A stretch of DNA of 64,000 nt from Auanema rhodensis. Lineage: Eukaryota; Nematoda; Chromadorea; Rhabditida; Rhabditidae. The stretch covers positions 23,002,001 through 23,066,000 of the forward strand of contig OZ059897.1 of assembly GCA_964057225.1 (NCBI GenBank). Reading direction: 5' to 3'. A program made the translations under genes and the position numbers. Shown here in pieces: positions 28,161 through 40,510 of the stretch (position 1 is its first letter; the number at the start of each line of letters is the position of its first letter). Under the pieces are notes generated by a model. The model saw only the letters and a program-made list of their open reading frames with translations, was not told the DNA's origin and searched no databases.

Positions 28161-29568
28161 TACATACCAAGTGCACATCACGTGTACATTTAATTAGCAT
28201 AAATTAAAGTTCACGTAAATTTCAAAGTCATGGTTACCATGAACCAATATCAATAAAAATTTGTTTTTAGACTAATATGGACATGGGGAATCTAATTTTG
28301 AAAACCGCATCTCTTTATCTTTCACGTGAAGCGAGTTACATACCAAGTGCACATCACGTGTACATTTAATTAGCATAAATTAAAGTTCACGTAAATTTCA
28401 AAGTCATGGTTACCATGCACCAATATCAATAAAAATTTGTTTTTAGACTAATATGGACATGGGGAATCTAATTTTGAAAACCGCATCTCTTTATCTTTCA
28501 CGTGAAGCGAGTTACATACCAAGTGCACATCACGTGTACATTTAATTAGCATAAATTAAAGTTCACGTAAATTTCAAAGTCATGGTTACCATGAACCAAT
28601 ATCAATAAAAATTTGTTTTTAGACTAATATGGACATGGGGAATCTAATTTTGAAAACCGCATCTCTTTATCTTTCACGTGAAGCGAGTTACATACCAAGT
28701 GCACATCACGTGTACATTTAATTAGCATAAATTAAAGTTCACGTAAATTTCAAAGTCATGGTTACCATGAAGCAATATCAATAAAAATTTGTTTTTAGAC
28801 TAATATGGACATGGGGAATCTAATTTTGAAAACCGCATCTCTTTATCTTTCACGTGAAGCGAGTTACATACCAAGTGCACATCACGTGTACATTTAATTA
28901 GCATAAATTAAAGTTCACGTAAATTTCAAAGTCATGGTTACCATGAACCAATATCAATAAAAATTTGTTTTTAGACTAATATGGACATGGGGAATCTAAT
29001 TTTGAAAACCGCATCTCTTCATCTTTCACGTGAAGCGAGTTACATACCAAGTGCACATCACGTGTACATTTAATTAGCATAAATTAAAGTTCACGTAAAC
29101 TTCAAAGTCATGGTTACCATGAAGCAATATCAATAAAAATTTGTTTTTAGACTAATATGGACATGGGGAATCTAATTTTGAAAACCGCATCTCTTTATCT
29201 TTCACGTGAAGCGAGTTACATACCAAGTGCACATCACGTGTACATTTAATTAGCATAAATTAAAGTTCACGTAAATTTCAAAGTCATGGTTACCATGAAC
29301 CAATATCAATAAAAATTTGTTTTTAGACTAATATGGACATGGGGAATCTAATTTTGAATACCGCATCTCTTCATCTTTCACGTGAAGCGAGTTACATACC
29401 AAGTGCACATCACGTGTACATTTAATTAGCATAAATTAAAGTTCACGTAAACTTCAAAGTCATGGTTACCATGAAGCAATATCAATAAAAATTTGTTTTT
29501 AGACTAATATGGACATGGGGAATCTAATTTTGAAAACCGCATCTCTTTATCTTTCACGTGAAGCGAGT

Positions 29569-31328
29569 TACATACCAAGTGCACATCACGTGTACATTTA
29601 ATTAGCATAAATTAAAGTTCACGTAAATTTCAAAGTCATGGTTACCATGAACCAATATCAATAAAAATTTGTTTTTAGACTAATATGGACATGGGGAATC
29701 TAATTTTGAAAACCGCATCTCTTTATCTTTCACGTGAAGCGAGTTACATACCAAGTGCACATCACGTGTACATTTAATTAACATAAATTGAAGTTCACGT
29801 AAATTTCAAAGTCATGGTTACCATGCACCAATATCAATAAAAATTTGTTTTTAGACTAATATGGACATGGGGAATCTAATTTTGAAAACCGCATCTCTTT
29901 ATCTTTCACGTGAAGCGAGTTACATACCAAGTGCACATCACGTGTACATTTAATTAGCATAAATTAAAGTTCACGTAAATTTCAAAGTCATGGTTACCAT
30001 GAACCAATATCAATAAAAATTTGTTTTTAGACTAATATGGACATGGGGAATCTAATTTTGAAAACCGCATCTCTTTATCTTTCACGTGAAGCGAGTTACA
30101 TACCAAGTGCACATCACGTGTACATTTAATTAGCATAAATTAAAGTTCACGTAAATTTCAAAGTCATGGTTACCATGAACCAATATCAATAAAAATTTGT
30201 TTTTAGACTAATATGGACATGGGGAATCTAATTTTGAAAACCGCATCTCTTTATCTTTCACGTGAAGCGAGTTACATACCAAGTGCACATCACGTGTACA
30301 TTTAATTAGCATAAATTAAAGTTCACGTAAATTTCAAAGTCATGGTTACCATGAAGCAATATCAATAAAAATTTGTTTTTAGACTAATATGGACATGGGG
30401 AATCTAATTTTGAAAACCGCATCTCTTTATCTTTCACGTGAAGCGAGTTACATACCAAGTGCACATCACGTGTACATTTAATTAGCATAAATTAAAGTTC
30501 ACGTAAATTTCAAAGTCATGGTTACCATGAACCAATATCAATAAAAATTTGTTTTTAGACTAATATGGACATGGGGAATCTAATTTTGAAAACCGCATCT
30601 CTTTATCTTTCACGTGAAGCGAGTTACATACCAAGTGCACATCACGTGTACATTTAATTAACATAAATTGAAGTTCACGTAAATTTCAAAGTCATGGTTA
30701 CCATGCACCAATATCAATAAAAATTTGTTTTTAGACTAATATGGACATGGGGAATCTAATTTTGAAAACCGCATCTCTTTATCTTTCACGTGAAGCGAGT
30801 TACATACCAAGTGCACATCACGTGTACATTTAATTAGCATAAATTAAAGTTCACGTAAATTTCAAAGTCATGGTTACCATGAACCAATATCAATAAAAAT
30901 TTGTTTTTAGACTAATATGGACATGGGGAATCTAATTTTGAAAACCGCATCTCTTTATCTTTCACGTGAAGCGAGTTACATACCAAGTGCACATCACGTG
31001 TACATTTAATTAGCATAAATTAAAGTTCACGTAAATTTCAAAGCCATGGTTACCATGAACCAATATCAATAAAAATTTGTTTTTAGACTAATATGGACAT
31101 GGGGAATCTAATTTTGAAAACCGCATCTCTTTATCTTTCACGTGAAGCGAGTTACATACCAAGTGCACATCACGTGTACATTTAATTAGCATAAATTAAA
31201 GTTCACGTAAATTTCAAAGTCATGGTTACCATGAAGCAATATCAATAAAAATTTGTTTTTAGACTAATATGGACATGGGGAATCTAATTTTGAAAACCGC
31301 ATCTCTTTATCTTTCACGTGAAGCGAGT
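29569..31328 (+). repeat. 5-monomer tandem duplication, 29,569-30,448 and 30,449-31,328
   Basis: States A, C (with ttaacataaattgaag, two linked changes), A, A, G occur twice with an 880-bp offset. The linked pair at 29,780-29,790 and 30,660-30,670 is private to these monomers. The second copy has one further change (aagccatgg near 31,043). Confidence 0.92.
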
Positions 31329-33440
31329 TACATACCAAGTGCACATCACGTGTACATTTAATTAGCATAAATTAAAGTTCACGTAAATTTCAAAGTCATG
31401 GTTACCATGCACCAATATCAATAAAAATTTGTTTTTAGACTAATATGGACATGGGGAATCTAATTTTGAAAACCGCATCTCTTTATCTTTCACGTGAAGC
31501 GAGTTACATACCAAGTGCACATCACGTGTACATTTAATTAGCATAAATTAAAGTTCACGTAAATTTCAAAGTCATGGTTACCATGAACCAATATCAATAA
31601 AAATTTGTTTTTAGACTAATATGGACATGGGGAATCTAATTTTGAAAACCGCATCTCTTTATCTTTCACGTGAAGCGAGTTACATACCAAGTGCACATCA
31701 CGTGTACATTTAATTAGCATAAATTAAAGTTCACGTAAATTTCAAAGTCATGGTTACCATGAAGCAATATCAATAAAAATTTGTTTTTAGACTAATATGG
31801 ACATGGGGAATCTAATTTTGAAAACCGCATCTCTTCATCTTTCACGTGAAGCGAGTTACATACCAAGTGCACATCACGTGTACATTTAATTAGCATAAAT
31901 TAAAGTTCACGTAAACTTCAAAGTCATGGTTACCATGAAGCAATATCAATAAAAATTTGTTTTTAGACTAATATGGACATGGGGAATCTAATTTTGAAAA
32001 CCGCATCTCTTTATCTTTCACGTGAAGCGAGTTACATACCAAGTGCACATCACGTGTACATTTAATTAGCATAAATTAAAGTTCACGTAAATTTCAAAGT
32101 CATGGTTACCATGAAGCAATATCAATAAAAATTTGTTTTTAGACTAATATGGACATGGGGAATCTAATTTTGAAAACCGCATCTCTTTATCTTTCACGTG
32201 AAGCGAGTTACATACCAAGTGCACATCACGTGTACATTTAATTAGCATAAATTAAAGTTCACGTAAATTTCAAAGTCATGGTTACCATGAACCAATATCA
32301 ATAAAAATTTGTTTTTAGACTAATATGGACATGGGGAATCTAATTTTGAAAACCGCATCTCTTTATCTTTCACGTGAAGCGAGTTACATACCAAGTGCAC
32401 ATCACGTGTACATTTAATTAGCATAAATTAAAGTTCACGTAAATTTCAAAGTCATGGTTACCATGAACCAATATCAATAAAAATTTGTTTTTAGACTAAT
32501 ATGGACATGGGGAATCTAATTTTGAAAACCGCATCTCTTTATCTTTCACGTGAAGCGAGTTACATACCAAGTGCACATCACGTGTACATTTAATTAGCAT
32601 AAATTAAAGTTCACGTAAATTTCAAAGTCATGGTTACCATGAACCAATATCAATAAAAATTTGTTTTTAGACTAATATGGACATGGGGAATCTAATTTTG
32701 AAAACCGCATCTCTTTATCTTTCACGTGAAGCGAGTTACATAATAAGTGCACATCACGTGTACATTTAATTAGCATAAATTAAAGTTCACGTAAACTTCA
32801 AAGTCATGGTTACCATGAAGCAATATCAATAAAAATTTGTTTTTAGACTAATATGGACATGGGGAATCTAATTTTGAAAACCGCATCTCTTTATCTTTCA
32901 CGTGAAGCGAGTTACATACCAAGTGCACATCACGTGTACATTTAATTAGCATAAATTAAAGTTCACGTAAATTTCAAAGTCATGGTTACCATGCACCAAT
33001 ATCAATAAAAATTTGTTTTTAGACTAATATGGACATGGGGAATCTAATTTTGAAAACCGCATCTCTTTATCTTTCACGTGAAGCGAGTTACATACCAAGT
33101 GCACATCACGTGTACATTTAATTAGCATAAATTAAAGTTCACGTAAACTTCAAAGTCATGGTTACCATGAAGCAATATCAATAAAAATTTGTTTTTAGAC
33201 TAATATGGACATGGGGAATCTAATTTTGAAAACCGCATCTCTTTATCTTTCACGTGAAGCGAGTTACATACCAAGTGCACATCACGTGTACATTTAATTA
33301 GCATAAATTAAAGTTCACGTAAATTTCAAAGTCATGGTTACCATGCACCAATATCAATAAAAATTTGTTTTTAGACTAATATGGACATGGGGAATCTAAT
33401 TTTGAAAACCGCATCTCTTTATCTTTCACGTGAAGCGAGT

Positions 33441-36400
33441 TACATACCAAGTGCACATCACGTGTACATTTAATTAGCATAAATTAAAGTTCACGTAAAT
33501 TTCAAAGTCATGGTTACCATGAACCAATATCAATAAAAATTTGTTTTTAGACTAATATGGACATGGGGAATCTAATTTTGAAAACCGCATCTCTTTATCT
33601 TTCACGTGAAGCGAGCTACATACCAAGTGCACATCACGTGTACATTTAATTAGCATAAATTAAAGTTCACGTAAATTTCAAAGTCATGGTTACCATGAAG
33701 CAATATCAATAAAAATTTGTTTTTAGACTAATATGGACATGGGGAATCTAATTTTGAAAACCGCATCTCTTTATCTTTCACGTGAAGCGAGTTACATACC
33801 AAGTGCACATCACGTGTACATTTAATTAGCATAAATTAAAGTTCACGTAAATTTCAAAGTCATGGTTACCATGAACTAATATCAATAAAAATTTGTTTTT
33901 AGACTAATATGGACATGGGGAATCTAATTTTGAAAACCGCATCTCTTTATCTTTCACGTGAAGCGAGTTACATACCAAGTGCACATCACGTGTACATTTA
34001 ATTAGCATAAATTAAAGTTCACGTAAATTTCAAAGTCATGGTTACCATGAAGCAATATCAATAAAAATTTGTTTTTAGACTAATATGACCATGGGGAATC
34101 TAATTTTGAAAACCGCATCTCTTTATCTTTCACGTGATGCGAGTTACATACCAAGTGCACATCACGTGTACATTTAATTAGCATAAATTAAAGTTCACGT
34201 AAATTTCAAAGTCATGGTTACCATGAACCAATATCAATAAAAATTTGTTTTTAGACTAATATGGACATGGGGAATCTAATTTTGAAAACCGCATCTCTTT
34301 ATCTTTCACGTGAAGCGAGTTACATACCAAGTGCACATCACGTGTACATTTAATTAGCATAAATTAAAGTTCACGTAAATTTCAAAGTCATGGTTACCAT
34401 GAACCAATATCAATAAAAATTTGTTTTTAGACTAATATGGACATGGGGAATCTAATTTTGAAAACCGCATCTCTTTATCTTTCACGTGAAGCGAGTTACA
34501 TACCAAGTGCACATCACGTGTACATTTAATTAGCATAAATTAAAGTTCACGTAAATTTCAAAGTCATGGTTACCATGAACCAATATCAATAAAAATTTGT
34601 TTTTAGACTAATATGGACATGGGGAATCTAATTTTGAAAACCGCATCTCTTTATCTTTCACGTGAAGCGAGTTACATACCAAGTGCACATCACGTGTACA
34701 TTTAATTAGCATAAATTAAAGTTCACGTAAATTTCAAAGTCATGGTTACCATGAACCAATATCAATAAAAATTTGTTTTTAGACTAATATGGACATGGGG
34801 AATCTAATTTTGAAAACCGCATCTCTTTATCTTTCACGTGAAGCGAGTTACATACCAAGTGCACATCACGTGTACATTTAATTAGCATAAATTAAAGTTC
34901 ACGTAAATTTCAAAGTCATGGTTACCATGAACCAATATCACGAAAAATTTGTTTTTAGACTAATATGGACATGGGGAATCTAATTTTGAGAACCGCATCA
35001 CTTTATCTTTCACGTGAAGCGAGTTACATACCAAGTGCACATCACGTGTACATTTAATTAGCATAAATTAAAGTTCACGTAAATTTCAAAGTCATGGTTA
35101 CCATGCACCAATATCAATAAAAATTTGTTTTTAGACTAATATGGACATGGGGAATCTAATTTTGAAAACCGCATCTCTTTATCTTTCACGTGAAGCGAGT
35201 TACATACCAAGTGCACATCACGTGTACATTTAATTAGCATAAATTAAAGTTCACGTAAACTTCAAAGTCATGGTTACCATGAACCAATATCAATAAAAAT
35301 TTGTTTATAGACTAATATGGACATGGGGAATCTAATTTTGAAAACCGCATCTCTTTATCTTTCACGTGAAGCGAGTTACATACCAAGTGCACATCACGTG
35401 TACATTTAATTAGCATAAATTAAAGTTCACGTAAATTTCAAAGTCATGGTTACCATGAACCAGTATCAATAAAAATTTGTTTTTAGACTAATATGGACAT
35501 GGGGAATCTAATTTTGAAAACCGCATCTCTTTATCTTTCACGTGAAGCGAGTTACATACCAAGTGCACATCACGTGTACATTTAATTAGCATAAATTAAA
35601 GTTCACGTAAATTTCAAAGTCATGGTTACCATGAACCAATATCAATAAAAATTTGTTTTTAGACTAATATGGACATGGGGAATCTAATTTTGAAAACCGC
35701 ATCTTTTTATCTTTCACGTGAAGCGAGTTACATACCAAGTGCACATCACGTGTACATTTAATTAGCATAAATTAAAGTTCACGTAAATTTCAAAGTCAAG
35801 GTTACCATGAAGCAATATCAATAAAAATTTGTTTTTAGACTAATATGGACATGGGGAATCTAATTTTGAAAACCGCATCTCTTTATCTTTCACGTGAAGC
35901 GAGTTACATACCAAGTGCACATCACGTGTACATTTAATTAGCATAAATTAAAGTTCACGTAAATTTCAAAGTCATGGTTACCATGAAGCAATATCAATAA
36001 AAATTTGTTTTTAGACTAATATGACCATGGGGAATCTAATTTTGAAAACCGCATCTCTTTATCTTTCACGTGAAGCGAGTTACATACCAAGTGCACATCA
36101 CGTGTACATTTAATTAGCATAAATTAAAGTTCACGTAAATTTCAAAGTCATGGTTACCATGAACCAATATCAATAAAAATTTGTGTTTAGACTAATATGG
36201 ACATGGGGAATCTAATTTTGAAAACCGCATCTCTTTATCTTTCACGTGAAGCGAGTTACATACCAAGTGCACATCACGTGTACATTTAATTAGCATAAAT
36301 TAAAGTTCACGTAAATTTCAAAGTCATGGTTACCATGAACCAATATCAATAAAAATTTGTTTTTAGACTAATATGGACATGGGGAATCTAATTTTGAAAA

Positions 36401-39248
36401 CCGCATCTCTTTATCTTTCACGTGAAGCGAGTTACATACCAAGTGCACATCACGTGTACATTTAATTAGCATAAATTAAAGTTCACGTAAATTTCAAAGT
36501 CATGGTTACCATGAACCAATATCAATAAAAATTTGTTTTTAGACTAATATGGACATGGGGAATCTAATTTTGAAAACCGCATCTCTTTATCTTTCACGTG
36601 AAGCGAGTTACATACCAAGTGCACATCACGTGTACATTTAATTAGCATAAATTAAAGTTCACGTAAACTTCAAAGTCATGGTTACCATGAACCAATATCA
36701 ATAAAAATTTGTTTATAGACTAATATGGACATGGGGAATCTAATTTTGAAAACCGCATCTCTTTATCTTTCACGTGAAGCGAGTTACATACCAAGTGCAC
36801 ATCACGTGTACATTTAATTAGCATAAATTAAAGTTCACGTAAATTTCAAAGTCATGGTTACCATGAACCAGTATCAATAAAAATTTGTTTTTAGACTAAT
36901 ATGGACATGGGGAATCTAATTTTGAAAACCGCATCTCTTTATCTTTCACGTGAAGCGAGTTACATACTAAGTGCACATCACGTGTACATTTAATTAGCAT
37001 AAATTAAAGTTCACGTAAATTTCAAAGTCATGGTTACCATGAACCAATATCAATAAAAATTTGTTTTTAGACTAATATGGACATGGGGAATCTAATTTTG
37101 AAAACCGCATCTCTTTATCTTTCACGTGAAGCGAGTTACATACCAAGTGCACATCACGTGTACATTTAATTAGCATAAATTAAAGTTCACGTAAATTTCA
37201 AAGTCATGGTTACCATGAACCAATATCAATAAAAATTTGTTTTTAGACTAATATGGACATGGGGAATCTAATTTTGAAAACCGCATCTCTTTATCTTTCA
37301 CGTGAAGCGAGTTACATACCAAGTGCACATCACGTGTACATTTAATTAGCATAAATTAAAGTTCACGTAAATTTCAAAGTCATGGTTACCATGAACCAAT
37401 ATCAATAAAAATTTGTTTTTAGACTAATATGGACATGGGGAATCTAATTTTGAAAACCGCATCTCTTTATCTTTCACGTGAAGCGAGTTACATACCAAGT
37501 GCACATCACGTGTACATTTAATTAGCATAAATTAAAGTTCACGTAAATTTCAAAGTCATGGTTACCATGAACCAATATCAATAAAAATTTGTTTTTAGAC
37601 TAATATGGACATGGGGAATCTAATTTTGAAAACCGCATCTCTTTATCTTTCACGTGAAGCGAGCTACATACCAAGTGCACATCACGTGTACATTTAATTA
37701 GCATAAATTAAAGTTCACGTAAATTTCAAAGTCATGGTTACCATGAAGCAATATCAATAAAAATTTGTTTTTAGACTAATATGACCATGGGGAATCTAAT
37801 TTTGAAAACCGCATCTCTTTATCTTTCACGTGAAGCGAGTTACATACCAAGTGCACATCACGTGTACATTTAATTAGCATAAATTAAAGTTCACGTAAAT
37901 TTCAAAGTCATGGTTACCATGAACCAATATCAAGAAAAATTTGTTTTTAGACTAATATGGACATGGGGAATCTAATTTTGAAAACCGCATCTCTTTATCT
38001 TTCACGTGAAGCGAGTTACATACCAAGTGCACATCACGTGTACATTTAATTAGCATAAATTAAAGTGCACGTAAATTTCAAAGTCATGGTTACCATGAAC
38101 CAATATCAATAAAAATTTGTTTTTAGACTAATATGGACATGGGGAATCTAATTTTGAAAACCGCATCTCTTTATCTTTCACGTGAAGCGAGTTACATACC
38201 AAGTGCACATCACGTGTACATTTAATTAGCATAAATTAAAGTTCACGTAAATTTCAAAGTCATGGTTACCATGAACCAATATCAATAAAAATTTGTTTTT
38301 AGACTAATATGGACATGGGGAATCTAATTTTGAAAACCGCATCTCTTTATCTTTCACGTGAAGCGAGTTACATACCAAGTGCACATCACGTGTACATTTA
38401 ATTAGCATAAATTAAAGTTCACGTAAATTTCAAAGTCATGGTTACCATGAACCAATATCAATAAAAATTTGTTTTTAGACTAATATGGACATGGGGAATC
38501 TAATTTTGAAAACCGCATCTCTTTATCTTTCACGTGAAGTGAGTTACATACCAAGTGCACATCACGTGTACATTTAATTAGCATAAATTAAAGTTCACGT
38601 AAATTTCAAAGTCATGGTTACCATGAACCAATATCAATAAAAATTTGTTTTTAGACTAATATGGACATGGGGAATCTAATTTTGAAAACCGCATCTCTTT
38701 ATCTTTCACGTGAAGCGAGTTACATACCAAGTGCACATCACGTGTACATTTAATTAGCATAAATTAAAGTTCACGTAAATTTCAAAGTCATGGTTACCAT
38801 GAACCAATATCAATAAAAATTTGTTTTTAGACTAATATGGACATGGGGAATCTAATTTTGAAAACCGCATCTCTTTATCTTTCACGTGAAGCGAGTTACA
38901 TACCAAGTGCACATCACGTGTACATTTAATTAGCATAAATTAAAGTTCACGTAAATTTCAAAGTCATGGTTACCATGAACCAATATCAATAAAAATTTGT
39001 TTTTAGACTAATATGGACATGGGGAATCTAATTTTGAAAACCGCATCTCTTTATCTTTCACGTGAAGCGAGTTACATACCAAGTGCACATCACGTGTACA
39101 TTTAATTAGCATAAATTAAAGTTCACGTAAATTTCAAAGTCATGGTTACCATGAACCAATATCACGAAAAATTTGTTTTTAGACTAATATGGACATGGGG
39201 AATCTAATTTTGAGAACCGCATCTCTTTATCTTTCACGTGAAGCGAGT
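33441..39248 (+). repeat. Mosaic of overlapping repeats before the inversion
   Basis: Several linked markers recur at different offsets, so more than one duplication overlaps. Aaacttc plus gtttatag followed by ccagtatc: 35,201-35,552 and 36,609-36,960 (8 monomers). Atgaccatgg in G monomers: 33,969, 35,905 and 37,665 (11 and 10 monomers apart). Gcgagctac: near 33,615 and 37,663. Atcacgaaaaa plus tgagaacc: 34,849 and 39,073 (24 monomers, 4,224 bp). The last of these is the final complete monomer before the inverted block. State A dominates and private single changes are more frequent than elsewhere in the arm. Confidence 0.75.
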
Positions 39249-39312
39249 TACATACCAAGTGCACATCACGTGTACATTTAATTAGCATTAATTAAAGATA
39301 AAGAGATGCGGT
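39249..39312. other. Left inversion junction inside a monomer
   Basis: A forward monomer starts at 39,249 and runs to position 49 (39,297); from there the sequence reads as the reverse strand at monomer position 162 and lower. The four bases aaag at 39,294-39,297 fit both sides, a microhomology. The forward part carries a rare change at position 41 (a to t, 39,289), seen elsewhere only at 45,046 and 47,510 in the inverted block. This change lengthens the symmetric element at positions 29-48 to TTTAATTA-GCAT-TAATTAAA. Confidence 0.93.
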
Positions 39313-40510
39313 TTTCAAAATTAGATTCCCCATGTCCATATTAGTCTAAAAACAAATTTTTATTGATATTGGTGCATGGTAACCATGACTTTGAATTTTA
39401 CGTGAACTTTAATTTATGCTAATTAAATGTACACATGATGTGCACTTGGTATGTAACTCGCTTCACGTGAAAGATAAAGAGATGCGGTTTTTAAAATTAG
39501 ATTCCCCATGTCCATATTAGTCTAAAAACAAATTTTTATTGATATTGGTTCATGGTAACCATGACTTTGAAATTTACGTGAACTTTAATTTATGCTAATT
39601 AAATGTACACGTGATGTGCACTTGGTATGTAACTCGCTTCACGTGAAAGATAAAGAGATGCGGTTTTCAAAATTAGATTCCCCATGTCCATATTAGTCTA
39701 AAAACAAATTTTTATTGATATTGCTTCATGGTAACCATGACTTTGAAATTTACGTGAACTTTAATTTATGCTAATTAAATGTACACGTGATGTGCACTTG
39801 GTATGTAACTCGCTTCACGTGAAAGATAAAGAGATGCGGTTTTCAAAATTAGATTCCCCATGTCCATATTAGTCTAAAAACAAATTTTTATTGATATTGG
39901 TTCATGGTAACCATGACTTTGAAATTTACGTGAACTTTAATTTATGCTAATTAAATGTACACGTGATGTGCACTTGGTATGTAACTCGCTTCACGTGAAA
40001 GATAAAGAGATGCGGTTTTCAAAATTAGATTCCCCATGTCCATATTAGTCTAAAAACAAATTTTTATTGATATTGCTTCATTGTAACCATGACTTTGAAA
40101 TTTACGTGAACTTTAATTTATGCTAATTAAATGTACACGTGATGTGCACTTGGTATGTAACTCGCTTCACGTGAAAGATGAAGAGATGCGGTTTTCAAAA
40201 TTAGATTCCCCATGTCCATATTAGTCTAAAAACAAATTTTTATTGATATTGGTGCATGGTAACCATGACTTTGAATTTTACGTGAACTTTAATTTATGCT
40301 AATTAAATGTACACATGATGTGCACTTGGTATGTAACTCGCTTCACGTGAAAGATAAAGAGATGCGGTTTTTAAAATTAGATTCCCCATGTCCATATTAG
40401 TCTAAAAACAAATTTTTATTGATATTGGTTCATGGTAACCATGACTTCAAATTTACGTGAACTTTAATTTATGCTAATTAAATGTACACGTGATGTGCAC
40501 TTGGTATGTA
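39294..40510 (-). repeat. 5-monomer offset copy in the inverted block
   Basis: The monomer pair with gaattttac plus acacatgatg, then ggtttttaaaat, appears near 39,374-39,500 and again near 40,250-40,375, an 880-bp offset. The second copy is followed by the one-base deletion near 40,446, and a private cattgtaacc sits near 40,081. Confidence 0.8.

Larger units (their letters stand above)
1..39297 (+). repeat. 176-bp satellite array, left forward arm
   Basis: Head-to-tail tandem array. Monomers start at base 1 and at every 176th base after it; the 224th begins exactly at 39,249, so 223 complete monomers pass with no net insertion or deletion. Copies differ by scattered substitutions, usually 0-3 per monomer. 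Recurrent variants are at positions 82-84 (aac, cac, aag, rarely ctc), t60c (aaacttc), t156c (cttcat), c151t (catttctt), a97c (caataac), a41g (gcatgaatt) and t18g (gcacagc). Markers are unevenly spread: caataac, gcacagc and catttctt occur mainly before about 22.6 kb, while changes such as atgaccatgg, gtttatag and ccagtatc occur only after about 34 kb. There is no gene, transposon or unique sequence. Satellite identity is certain. A centromeric or heterochromatic role is inferred from monomer length and homogeneity only. Confidence 0.98.

Noticed and set aside
39241-39310. Assembly misjoin at the orientation switches
   Set aside because: Not fully excluded. The marker logic across both junctions (shared position-41 change and shared linked changes) and the exact phase arithmetic fit a real event better than a random misjoin, but spanning reads are needed.
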